Shown in pieces: positions 8,548 through 15,706 of a DNA stretch of 36,312 nucleotides; position 1 is the stretch's first letter; every line of letters starts with the position of its first letter. The DNA is from Acidobacteriota bacterium (GTDB lineage Bacteria; Acidobacteriota; Terriglobia; Terriglobales; Acidobacteriaceae). Made by a program: the position numbers and the translations under genes. The stretch spans positions 1 through 36,312 of the forward strand of contig JAJZME010000061.1 of the NCBI GenBank assembly GCA_021803035.1. The letters are read 5' to 3'. The notes below the pieces were generated by a model that did no database searches, was not told where the DNA came from, and saw only the letters and a list, made by a program, of their open reading frames with translations.

Positions 8548-9297
8548 ATGTTGAAAGCTGGAAAAGCGCTCAAAGTTTCCATCTACGTCAGCGAAGGAGC
8601 AACGCGCCACGGAGTTCCCGCATATTCGAGCATCCTGGATTTTCTGCTCTATCGCCGCGTTTCCGGCGCAACGGTCCTGAGGGGTGTGGCCGGGTTCGGG
8701 GCGGATCATCACATGCACACGGCCAGCGGCGTCGAGATCTCCGACCGCATGCCCGTCAAAATCGAATTCATCGAGACTCCCGAAAAGGTGAATGAGCTTC
8801 TTGGAAAGCTGGAGGAGCTGGCCGGCACCGGGATGATCGAAGTGCAGGAAACCATGGTGGCCAAGCCGGCTCAGGCCTCAAAGCCAAAGAAAACAATGCC
8901 GCCCTCGCATCTCAAGATCGAGGGCAAGGCGAGGCTAATGCGGATTTACATCGGAGAAGCGGACCGCTGGCGCGACAAGCCGCTTCACATCGCTTTGGTC
9001 GAAGCCATGCGAGCCAACGATATCGCGGGAGTTACGGTCTATCGCGGGATTCTCGGCTACGGAGCGCATCGCCGCGTACACAGAGACAAGGCGCTGCACC
9101 TCTCGCACGATTCCTCCGTGATGCTCTCGGTGATCGACAGCGAGGAAAAGCTCAAGGCGTTCCTTCCGATCGTCGAACAGATGGTGGAGGAGGGCCTGGT
9201 TGTGCTGTCGGATGTAGACATCATCAAGTATTCGTATCGCCCAATGCAGATAGAGGAAGGCGAGGCACAGAGATCAACGACGGGTGAACCTGCGTAA
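8548..9297 (+). CDS. Tandem DUF190 (PII-like) protein
   Basis: 249 residues with two DUF190 domains. The first (about 8-105) has GATVLRGVAGFGADHHMH; the second (about 128-230) has LMRIYIGEADRW and GVTVYRGILGYGAHRRVH. They are joined by a Lys/Pro-rich linker. The fold resembles PII signalling proteins, which form trimers and bind small ligands between subunits; the DUF190 ligand is unknown to me. The family is often found next to the fluoride exporter gene crcB (recalled knowledge), which fits a unit behind a fluoride riboswitch. GGGAGAAG precedes the ATG. The frame extends upstream into the previous gene, but 8548 is the only well-supported start. Confidence 0.9.
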   Translation: MLKAGKALKVSIYVSEGATRHGVPAYSSILDFLLYRRVSGATVLRGVAGFGADHHMHTASGVEISDRMPVKIEFIETPEKVNELLGKLEELAGTGMIEVQETMVAKPAQASKPKKTMPPSHLKIEGKARLMRIYIGEADRWRDKPLHIALVEAMRANDIAGVTVYRGILGYGAHRRVHRDKALHLSHDSSVMLSVIDSEEKLKAFLPIVEQMVEEGLVVLSDVDIIKYSYRPMQIEEGEAQRSTTGEPA

Positions 9298-9324
9298 TCA
9301 GGCACGGTCAACGGAGGCTGAACA

Positions 9325-9693
9325 ATGAAAGAGCAGTTTCAGGCAAACATGCTGCGTATTCACTTCGGCGAAGCAGACACCTGGCACGGAGCGCCGCTGC
9401 ACGAGGCGATCCTGGCCAAGTGCCAGGAATTGGGTTTGGCCGGAGCTATCGTCTACAAAGGCATCGAAGGCTATGGAACCAGCACCCGGATCCGGCACGC
9501 CAGCCATTGGAAGCTTTCGAAAGATGCCCCGATCATGCTCAGCATCATCGATAAGGAAGAACAGATCGCAAAGCTCATCCCGCATCTCGACGAGATGATC
9601 GAAGAGGGCCTGATTGCAATGTCCCGCGTAGAGGTAATCCGCTACTCACGGGCCGCCGGCAAGGAACAGGACACCGCTTCCGGGAGAGCGTGA
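9325..9693 (+). CDS. Single-domain DUF190 (PII-like) protein
   Basis: 122 residues forming one DUF190 domain: NMLRIHFGEADTWHG, GAIVYKGIEGYGTSTRIRH and LIPHLDEMIEEGLI are the diagnostic segments. It starts 27 bases after the tandem DUF190 gene; GGAGGC at 9314-9319 is its Shine-Dalgarno. With the tandem protein it supplies three PII-like domains, enough for a mixed trimer, though that assembly is inference. Its stop lies 26 bases before the preferred start of GTPase 2, so the genes are tightly linked. A sensory or coupling role towards the neighbouring GTPases is possible but not shown. Confidence 0.9.
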   Translation: MKEQFQANMLRIHFGEADTWHGAPLHEAILAKCQELGLAGAIVYKGIEGYGTSTRIRHASHWKLSKDAPIMLSIIDKEEQIAKLIPHLDEMIEEGLIAMSRVEVIRYSRAAGKEQDTASGRA

Positions 9694-9719
9694 TGAACTC
9701 CGATCCAGGGGGTTGCGAA

Positions 9720-11459
9720 ATGAGCGAATCGGCGCAGGATTACGACAGCCTTCCCACGGAGACATCCGCATCCGTGGATGGCGCCTCGCGTCTGATGCGG
9801 CTTGCCGATCTAGCTGCGGAGCTTGGAGCTGAGCCTGTCGCCGAAGAAGCGCGGGAACTGGCAGCACGGGTTTCCGAAGGCCGTTTCTATGTGGCTTGTG
9901 TCGGCCAGTTTAAGCGCGGCAAATCCACTTTGCTCAATGCTCTCGTCGGTCATGAAGTGGTACCGACCGGCTTTGTTCCGGTTACGGCGGTGCCAACCGT
10001 GATTCGTTTTGGCGACAGACTTCAGGCGCGCGTTCGTATGCGCGACGGATCCTGGCGAGATATTGCCATGCGCGACCTGAAGAAATACGTGACCGAAGAA
10101 CTGAACCCCGAAAACAGAAACGGCGTGGACGGCGCAGAAGTATTCGCGCCCAGCCCCTTGTTGTCTTCGGGTATGTGTTTCGTGGATACGCCGGGCCTGG
10201 GCTCGGTCTTTGGTGGAAACACAGCAACGACACAGGCGTTCATTCCGCACATCGATGCGGCGTTGGTTGTCGTCGGAGCCGATCCGCCAATTGCGGGCGA
10301 AGAGTTGGCACTGGTGGAGGCAGTCGGCAAGCAGGTTCAGGACTTGATTCTGATTATCAACAAGGCCGATCGCACCACCGATGCGGAGCGCGCAGCCGCA
10401 GTCAAGTTCACCCGTGAGATGCTGGAGAAGCGCCTGCATCGCCCGATGGGCGAGGTCTTTGAGGTGAGCGCCGCCGAACGAATGGAAAACCGCGGTCCCT
10501 TGCGGGATTGGGAAAAGCTGCTGGCAGGTTTGCATCACCTCGTTGAAGACTCCGGCAGAAATCTGGTTCGTGCCGCTTGCGGCCGTGGCCTGCAGCGCCT
10601 CAGCGAACAGCTGCTGGCCATCATCAGCGAGGACCGCGACGCGTTGCAAAGGCCCATCGAAGAATCCGAGCGACGCATTGCGCTGATGAAGGAAACCATC
10701 AGCGAGGCCGAACGCTCCATGCGCGAGCTGAACTTCCTGTTCATGGCGGAGCAGCAGCGGATTTCCAATCTTTTCCTGGAAAGACGCCGGTGGTTCTTCC
10801 GCTCCGCGTGGACAGAATCTCAAGCCGCGTTTATTGAGGAGCTACGCACCACACAACTCGGCTTTGGCCCCCATGATCGGCGCCGGCTGATGCGTCTGGC
10901 CCAGGACGTTTCACGCCATAAGGTTTTGCCCTGGCTCAAACCTGAGCAGGAAGAGGGCGAGCGCCAATATCGCGCCGTGGCCCTTCGCTTCGTGGAGATG
11001 GGAAACAACTTTCTGAAGAAGCTTGCCGATGCGGGCCTCAGCGAACTGACGCGTATGCCGCATGCGCTCGATCCGGAAAAGGGCTTCCGCGTGCGCTCCC
11101 GGTTCACTTTTGAGGACTTCATCGGAACTGCGCAACCGCCGTCGCCGCTGCGCTGGATCGCCGACGTTTTCTTGCCGTTTGTGGGTGGGCGCAAACTCAT
11201 CACCAATGAAGCGCGCGAGTTTCTGTATTATCTGCTGGAAGTGAACAGCGCGCGCGTACAAAATGACGTCTTCAATCGTATTCAGGAAAGTCGTGGCCAC
11301 CTGGAGGTTGAAATCCGCAAGCTGCTGCATGAGATCAGCCGCATTGCCGAACAGGCACTTGACGGGGCGCGCAAAGTCAAAGAAGAAGGCACTCCCGCCG
11401 TGCAGGCGGCGATTGAACGGCTCAACTCATTTGAACAAGAGCTTTCGACGCTTGTGTAA
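9720..11459 (+). CDS. Dynamin-like GTPase 2
   Basis: 579 residues. The GTPase domain starts almost at the N-terminus: P-loop GQFKRGKSTLLNAL (G62-S69), G2 in PVTAVPTVI, G3 DTPGLGS (D156), and G4 NKAD (214-217). A long helical region follows (about 285-579) with a short hydrophobic segment, WIADVFLPFVGG, near 480 that could act as a membrane paddle. It is shorter than GTPase 1 and lacks its N-terminal extension. AGGGGG at 9707-9712, seven bases before ATG 9720, fixes the start; GTG 9690 or ATG 9693 would overlap the DUF190 stop. The next gene, a zinc-ribbon/HEAT protein, begins 18 bases later. Paired dynamin-like genes often work as hetero-oligomers, so interaction with GTPase 1 is a reasonable guess. 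Confidence 0.9.
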   Translation: MSESAQDYDSLPTETSASVDGASRLMRLADLAAELGAEPVAEEARELAARVSEGRFYVACVGQFKRGKSTLLNALVGHEVVPTGFVPVTAVPTVIRFGDRLQARVRMRDGSWRDIAMRDLKKYVTEELNPENRNGVDGAEVFAPSPLLSSGMCFVDTPGLGSVFGGNTATTQAFIPHIDAALVVVGADPPIAGEELALVEAVGKQVQDLILIINKADRTTDAERAAAVKFTREMLEKRLHRPMGEVFEVSAAERMENRGPLRDWEKLLAGLHHLVEDSGRNLVRAACGRGLQRLSEQLLAIISEDRDALQRPIEESERRIALMKETISEAERSMRELNFLFMAEQQRISNLFLERRRWFFRSAWTESQAAFIEELRTTQLGFGPHDRRRLMRLAQDVSRHKVLPWLKPEQEEGERQYRAVALRFVEMGNNFLKKLADAGLSELTRMPHALDPEKGFRVRSRFTFEDFIGTAQPPSPLRWIADVFLPFVGGRKLITNEAREFLYYLLEVNSARVQNDVFNRIQESRGHLEVEIRKLLHEISRIAEQALDGARKVKEEGTPAVQAAIERLNSFEQELSTLV

Positions 11460-11477
11460 TCCCATGAAGGTGCTCCC

Positions 11478-11897
11478 ATGTCTTACGACATGATTGCCTA
11501 CTGTACCCGTTGCTGGCGTGAGGTGAAATCAGAAGACAAAGTGTGCCCCGGTTGTGAGGCAGATTTAACGCTGGACCATCGGACGTACGAAGAAAAGTTG
11601 CTCGGGGCGCTCGCGCATCCTTTGCCGGAAGCAAGGGTGCGGATCTGCTGGCTGATTGGCGAAAATCAGATTCGCCATGCGGTGCCAGACTTGATCAGCT
11701 TAGCTGAAGAAGACCCGGACCTTTTCGTTCGCAAAGCCGCGCTGGAGAGCCTGGGGACGCTCGGTGATCCCCGTTCGGTTGCGATACTCCGCACGATCAG
11801 TTTGGGCGAAAATCGCTTTCTCGCAGAGGCCGCAAAGAAGAGCCTGGGCACCTTCATGCCGCAAGCGAAGTCGAGCGTTCGAGAGACTCATTCTTAG
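11478..11897 (+). CDS. Zinc-ribbon plus HEAT-repeat protein
   Basis: 139 residues. The N-terminus has a four-Cys ribbon (C9-x2-C12 and C23-x2-C26, in CTRC and CPGC). Residues from about 38 to 130 form three HEAT/PBS-type helical repeats (RVRICWLIGENQIRHAVPDL; LFVRKAALESLGTLGDPRSV; FLAEAAKKSLG). Such repeats are protein-protein docking surfaces; no catalytic motif is seen. AAGGTG precedes the start. It lies 18 bases after GTPase 2, mirroring unit C where another HEAT protein directly precedes GTPase 3. A scaffold or adaptor for the GTPases is the natural guess. Confidence 0.82.
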   Translation: MSYDMIAYCTRCWREVKSEDKVCPGCEADLTLDHRTYEEKLLGALAHPLPEARVRICWLIGENQIRHAVPDLISLAEEDPDLFVRKAALESLGTLGDPRSVAILRTISLGENRFLAEAAKKSLGTFMPQAKSSVRETHS

Positions 11898-11921
11898 CGG
11901 GACAAGTTCACGGATCACCGT

Positions 11922-12161
11922 ATGCCGTATACCCAAGGCACATTTTCCGGAGAACGGGCCCGGCAAATCGCTCGATCCGGCACGTTGGCCAGGAAGTGCA
12001 TTCAGCCGATGCCCTGGTGGCCTGAAAAGATCTGCGAAAAAGTCGAGCGGATCGTTTGGATAGTTTACCTTCTCGGTGACACCGGTGAGGACTGGCACGA
12101 ATTCACCGCATACGACCACCAAGGGAAAGTGCTTGGAGTGTATCGCATGGACGGCTACTGA
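11922..12161 (+). CDS. Small protein of unknown function
   Basis: 79 residues, family not recognised. The C-terminal half (DWHEFTAYDHQGKVLGVYRMDGY at its end, given here only by its parts DWHEF, AYDHQGK and YRMDGY) has the composition of a real folded protein. Only 24 bases separate it from the upstream HEAT gene. No strong Shine-Dalgarno is visible. It is probably part of the eno unit. Confidence 0.5.
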   Translation: MPYTQGTFSGERARQIARSGTLARKCIQPMPWWPEKICEKVERIVWIVYLLGDTGEDWHEFTAYDHQGKVLGVYRMDGY

Positions 12162-12469
12162 TGCCAATCGTCTGTGGCGCGTTGATGTTCTTCAATCCGA
12201 GGTGTCGATGTACCGCCCCAAGCTCTATGATCCCGACGCGCGCTCCTATCGCATTCGCTACCGTCATGTGTGACCGCATCGCAAACGAGGGAGCCTTCAA
12301 TGTCTGCTTTGAAATGCTGGATGAAGAGGAAGTGATTCGCGCTATCCTGTCCCGAGGCCTGAAAAATCAGAGGCTGCACACGGCACTTGAACGCAGCCAC
12401 ATCGTCGATCTCACCCCCTGGCTTCTCCGCTTCCCGGACCTCGCCGAGGCCTATCGCAGATGCGATTGA
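12161..12469 (+). CDS. Small protein of unknown function, possibly coupled
   Basis: 102 residues if read from ATG 12161, whose A is the last base of the preceding TGA; this arrangement suggests translational coupling. The first 35 residues look poor, while the part from ATG 12266 on (CFEMLDEEEVIRAILSRG, LTPWLLRFPDLAEAY) looks like a genuine helical protein, so the true start may be 12266 (67 residues). I do not recognise the family. It is the last gene before the promoter and riboswitch of the ppa unit. Confidence 0.4.
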   Translation: MPIVCGALMFFNPRCRCTAPSSMIPTRAPIAFATVMCDRIANEGAFNVCFEMLDEEEVIRAILSRGLKNQRLHTALERSHIVDLTPWLLRFPDLAEAYRRCD

Positions 12470-12520
12470 TCTTCGTCTTGGCCTGGAAGCATCCACCGGC
12501 TGCGACAACGTATTCTGCCG

Positions 12521-12550
12521 TTGCCGCAGGATTGGAACCTGTGCTAACTT
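12521..12550 (+). promoter_or_regulatory. Candidate sigma-70 promoter of the ppa unit
   Basis: TTGCCG (12521-12526) and TAACTT (12545-12550) are spaced by 18 bases, placing the transcript start at the very beginning of the aptamer at 12557. Matches are moderate; the position is the main support. Confidence 0.4.
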
Positions 12551-12556
12551 CTTATT

Positions 12557-12612
12557 GGCGAAGGAATCCGCCATTAATTGCCGCCCGAAATGGGCCGGCT
12601 GATGACTCCTGC
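12557..12612 (+). ncRNA. Fluoride riboswitch (crcB motif) of the ppa unit
   Basis: P1 is GGCG (12557-12560) with CGCC (12569-12572). The loop AGGA (12562-12565) can pair with TCCT (12607-12610) as the pseudoknot. ATTAATT follows, then the P3 stem GCCGCCC/GGGCCGGC (12580-12599) with a GAAAT loop, and the signature CTGATGACTCCTGC. The element ends inside the terminator stem (12606-12624), so the pseudoknot and the terminator compete for the same CTCCT bases. This is the standard fluoride ON-switch design: ligand stabilises the pseudoknot and prevents termination. ppa starts 53 bases later. Confidence 0.93.
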
Positions 12613-12634
12613 TACGCGCAGGGGTTTTCTTTTG
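12606..12634 (+). terminator. Riboswitch-controlled intrinsic terminator
   Basis: CTCCTGC (12606-12612) pairs with GCAGGGG (12618-12624; one G-U pair) around a TACGC loop, followed by TTTTCTTTTG. The left arm overlaps the 3' pseudoknot strand of the fluoride aptamer, so folding of one excludes the other. Confidence 0.88.
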
Positions 12635-12664
12635 CTCTTGCGCCGCAGCGGTCGAAGGAGCCTC

Positions 12665-13198
12665 ATGGATAGTTATCTTGAACTTCCCATTGGCAATAAA
12701 TCGCCCGAAATTGTAACCGCAGTCATCGAAGTCCCACAGGACAGCACCAACAAATACGAATACGATCCCAATCTGAATGTCTTCGTACTGGACCGTTCCC
12801 TGCACTCCCCTGTCCATTTTCCCGGCGACTATGGATTTATTTCTCAAACCATTGCTCAGGACGACGATCCTCTCGATATCCTCGTGCTGGGCGATACGCC
12901 TGTCTTTCCCGGCTGCGTGTATAACGCCAGGCCGATTGGCCTGTTTGAGATGCTCGACCAGGGCGTTTGCGACGAAAAGATTCTTTCCTACGCGACTGCC
13001 AATCCGCGATTCCGGGAGATCGACTCTTATACACAAGTGCAGAAACATATTCTGCTGGAGATCGAGCATTTCTTCTCCGTGTACAAGGATCTCGAAGGGA
13101 AGCAGACGAAGGTGATCGGCTGGAAGGATCGCGACGCGGCGTTCGAGGTGATCCGGTCGAGCCACGACAGGTTTATGCGCAGGACCGTCGCAGCGTAA
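12665..13198 (+). CDS. ppa: Inorganic pyrophosphatase, family I
   Basis: 177 residues, normal for family I. It hydrolyses pyrophosphate to two phosphates with Mg, pulling biosynthetic reactions forward. Motifs seen are EVPQDSTNKYEYD, FPGDYGFI, the metal-binding DDDPLDILVLGD and DQGVCDEKI. AAGGAG at 12655-12660 precedes the ATG by 4 bases; the frame opens upstream only through the riboswitch, so 12665 is the start. Soluble pyrophosphatase is a classical fluoride target because F replaces the nucleophilic water. Together with the riboswitch at 12557-12612, the gene is very probably fluoride-induced. The ATPase gene follows 9 bases later. Confidence 0.96.
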   Translation: MDSYLELPIGNKSPEIVTAVIEVPQDSTNKYEYDPNLNVFVLDRSLHSPVHFPGDYGFISQTIAQDDDPLDILVLGDTPVFPGCVYNARPIGLFEMLDQGVCDEKILSYATANPRFREIDSYTQVQKHILLEIEHFFSVYKDLEGKQTKVIGWKDRDAAFEVIRSSHDRFMRRTVAA

Positions 13199-13207
13199 GG
13201 AGCGCGA

Positions 13208-13963
13208 ATGCCCGGCACGGGTCTCAACAGCGCCGTCGATGCCCAGCAGTTTCTTGCCGCCGTGGACAGGTCGGAGGAGATGGCACGGCTGCTTGCCCAG
13301 GCGCAGCGGCAAAAGTCGCTCCTCATCTTCGGGCCGGAAGGCGTAGGCAAGACGCGACTCCTCCAAGCCTTCGTCAAGACGCAACCGCGCATCCTGCACG
13401 TGCCCAGGGCACAATCGCCGCGCGATATTCTGATGTCGCTCATCGCGGAGCTGCGCCGGCTCGCAGGGCCGGGGATCAACTTGCCTACCGACGTTGCCTC
13501 TCTGAACACAGGCTCCCTGAAGGGCGTCGTCCAACGGGCGCTGGCACAGGAATCATTCCTGATCGCTCTCGATCACGTGGCCGGACCATCACGCGTGGTT
13601 ACCGGCCTGATCAAGGACTTGAATTACTTCGATCGCACGCCTGTCATCTTTGTAGCGCGCACACCGCACATGGAAGACATCGGCGCCTTGCAGCCCATGT
13701 GCGCGGGACGCTCGGAACGGCTTGAGCTGAAGGACTTCCTGCCGCCCGTGGCCCTTGAATTCGCGCGGAGAGAAGCGCAAAGCACCGCGCTATGGGCGTC
13801 AAATCTTGACGATGTACTGCGCTCGCTCGTTGAGTGGAGCAACGGCAACCCGGGCAGCATTATACAAATGATCAAAATGGCCCACCTTCCCAGGTACCAT
13901 GCCGGCGACCAGATCAAAGTCCATGTCCTCTATCTCGATTACCGCATGGGCCGCCGCGAATAA
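13208..13963 (+). CDS. AAA-type (P-loop) ATPase
   Basis: 251 residues with Walker A GPEGVGKT (42-49) and Walker B FLIALD (117-122). The layout resembles the small archaeal-type/STAND ATPases (sensor-like VIFVARTP near 145, then a helical C-terminal part with EWSNGNPGSIIQMIKMA). The function is not known. AAGGAG lies 5 bases before the ATG, and ppa ends 9 bases upstream, so both share the fluoride riboswitch. It converges on GTPase 3 with only 18 bases between the two stops and no visible terminator there, so transcripts of units B and C probably overlap. Confidence 0.82.
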   Translation: MPGTGLNSAVDAQQFLAAVDRSEEMARLLAQAQRQKSLLIFGPEGVGKTRLLQAFVKTQPRILHVPRAQSPRDILMSLIAELRRLAGPGINLPTDVASLNTGSLKGVVQRALAQESFLIALDHVAGPSRVVTGLIKDLNYFDRTPVIFVARTPHMEDIGALQPMCAGRSERLELKDFLPPVALEFARREAQSTALWASNLDDVLRSLVEWSNGNPGSIIQMIKMAHLPRYHAGDQIKVHVLYLDYRMGRRE

Positions 13964-13981
13964 TCGATTGACCGGCAGCCG

Positions 13982-15676
13982 TTATCCGGCGATCCACTCC
14001 ACCTGCCACGGGGCGCACAAGCTGCGGTGGCCTGTCAGCATCAGCAAAAGAAGCTGCGCGGCGCGGCGTTCTTCTTCGCTGGTCAAATGCCGGCGCAGCG
14101 CATCGTGCCGCAGTGCGTAGCGCTGCGCGTCCTCCGCCAGACGTTCGAGAAATTCGGAATGCGCCTGAAGCAGTAGTCCAGCGGGCTGCGCACGGTCCAG
14201 CGTCCGCAGCGTCATTGCGAGGTGCGGCAGACAGCATGCAGGCAGCCGTCCAGCAGCGGAGCCTGTTGCCTGAATCACCTTAGCAGCGGCGTGTTTGACA
14301 GCCTCCCGCTCGGCATCGATGCGGACCTGACATACCCGGCATATTTCCGGCGATGCCAGCAAGCCGTCAACTTCTTCCCCATCTCCATCCAATCGTGCCA
14401 TTCCATTTGCGGCCTGCAGGAGATCGGCTGCGATGCGATGGGCCAGCACCGGATACGCCGCGCATACGCCGTAAGGCGAAGAGAGATTCTCATATTGCCA
14501 GGTGTGGAGAGAGCAGAATCCTCCCCGCGCGGCATGTTCGCGCTGCACTTCACGGTCAATCGTCAAGTCGTACTGGTGCTTGCTCAGGAAGCGAAACACG
14601 GCATCCAGGACCTCGCCGCAAATCGTGCATCCGCTGCGCTGCTCGAACTCCAATTGGAGCCGCGGAGCTGTCGCGGTCTGAAGTTGAGCCTCGGCCGCGC
14701 CCTGACCGCACTCTGCTTGGATCTCTCCCATCCTTTCCAATAGCGATTCGAAAGCCGCCCGCTTCTCTGCCTTGGTTTCAAGGTTCCGCCGCAGCGCAAG
14801 AAAATCCTCGGTGCGCCGCCGCATATTTTGAACGAACGCTTCCGCGCGCTCCTCGGTGAGAAACCGCAAGAGCTCCTCTTCAAACTGCGGAATGCCGCTC
14901 CGAGCCTCAAGATCCGCATTATGAATCAATTTCCCTTCCAGGCCCTCACGCGCCGAAATGGAGAAGATCTTCGGCTCTTGAGGAAACGAGAACTCGCTGA
15001 GTCGTATTTGCACATATTCAAGGACCTGGCTGCGCTCTTCCATTCCTGCCGTATCCTGCTTGTTCACGGCGATAAAGAGCGCTTTGCCGGCTTCCCGTAT
15101 TCGCCTCAGCGCACGAACTTCCTCCTCGGAAAGCGGGCTTTCGTAGCTCGTGATCAGAACAAAGGCGTCCGCCTCGGGAAAGAATCGCTCCGTCGTCTGC
15201 GTATTTGCGGCGATTGCCGATCCCAGCCCCGGGCTGTCCACGAAAAAGAGCCCGCGGCGCAGCAGTTCGGCGGGCAGTTCGATCTCCGCGCATTCCACCC
15301 CCTTGACGTTGCCAGGATTCGATTGCTGCGTCACATACTCGGGCAGGCGCGAAAGCGGCACGGGCTGGCGCAGACGCGAACCGGCAAAGTTCAGCACAAC
15401 CTGCGTCCGGCTGCCATATCGTACCGTTGTGATCACCGACGTGCGTGGAAGGATTCCAGTCGGCAGATGCGCCGCGCCCAGCAGAGCGTTTACCAGCGTG
15501 GATTTGCCGCGATTGAAGCGCCCGACAACCATCAGATTGAAGCGGTCGTCCGCCAGACGCGCAAGCAGATCGCGGCTACTGGATTGCAGGCCGGTATCCT
15601 TCGTGTCCACGGCTTGAGCCGCGCGAAGAATCTCTGCCATCGCAAATTTTGTTTGCTCGTACTGCTTCAGATCCAT
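13982..15676 (-). CDS. Dynamin-like GTPase 3 fused to Cys-pair domain
   Basis: 564 residues from ATG 15676; a TTG at 15706 directly abuts the upstream stop and is less likely. GTPase motifs are P-loop GRFNRGKS (52-59), G2 in PRTSVITT, G3 DSPGLGS (147; Ser for the usual Thr) and G4 NKQD (205-208). Helices about 265-345 follow. The C-terminus (345-564) holds two CxxC...CxxH units: C350/C353 with C388/H391, and C446/C449 with C482/H485. This is the same architecture as the frameshifted stand-alone protein at 7971-8536. Such a fusion is evidence that the stand-alone domain works with the other dynamin-like GTPases. It is the last gene of unit C, after the HEAT protein and metallophosphoesterase, downstream of riboswitch 3. 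Confidence 0.9.
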   Translation of the reverse strand: MDLKQYEQTKFAMAEILRAAQAVDTKDTGLQSSSRDLLARLADDRFNLMVVGRFNRGKSTLVNALLGAAHLPTGILPRTSVITTVRYGSRTQVVLNFAGSRLRQPVPLSRLPEYVTQQSNPGNVKGVECAEIELPAELLRRGLFFVDSPGLGSAIAANTQTTERFFPEADAFVLITSYESPLSEEEVRALRRIREAGKALFIAVNKQDTAGMEERSQVLEYVQIRLSEFSFPQEPKIFSISAREGLEGKLIHNADLEARSGIPQFEEELLRFLTEERAEAFVQNMRRRTEDFLALRRNLETKAEKRAAFESLLERMGEIQAECGQGAAEAQLQTATAPRLQLEFEQRSGCTICGEVLDAVFRFLSKHQYDLTIDREVQREHAARGGFCSLHTWQYENLSSPYGVCAAYPVLAHRIAADLLQAANGMARLDGDGEEVDGLLASPEICRVCQVRIDAEREAVKHAAAKVIQATGSAAGRLPACCLPHLAMTLRTLDRAQPAGLLLQAHSEFLERLAEDAQRYALRHDALRRHLTSEEERRAAQLLLLMLTGHRSLCAPWQVEWIAG

Positions 15677-15706
15677 TCCGGTCACCAATCTTGCATCATG
15701 GAGCAA

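Noticed and set aside
12155..13534. 459-codon open frame on the minus strand across ppa and the riboswitch
   Set aside because: It is antisense to ppa, whose motifs are unmistakable, and covers the promoter, aptamer and terminator. Its translation is Arg/His-rich without motifs.
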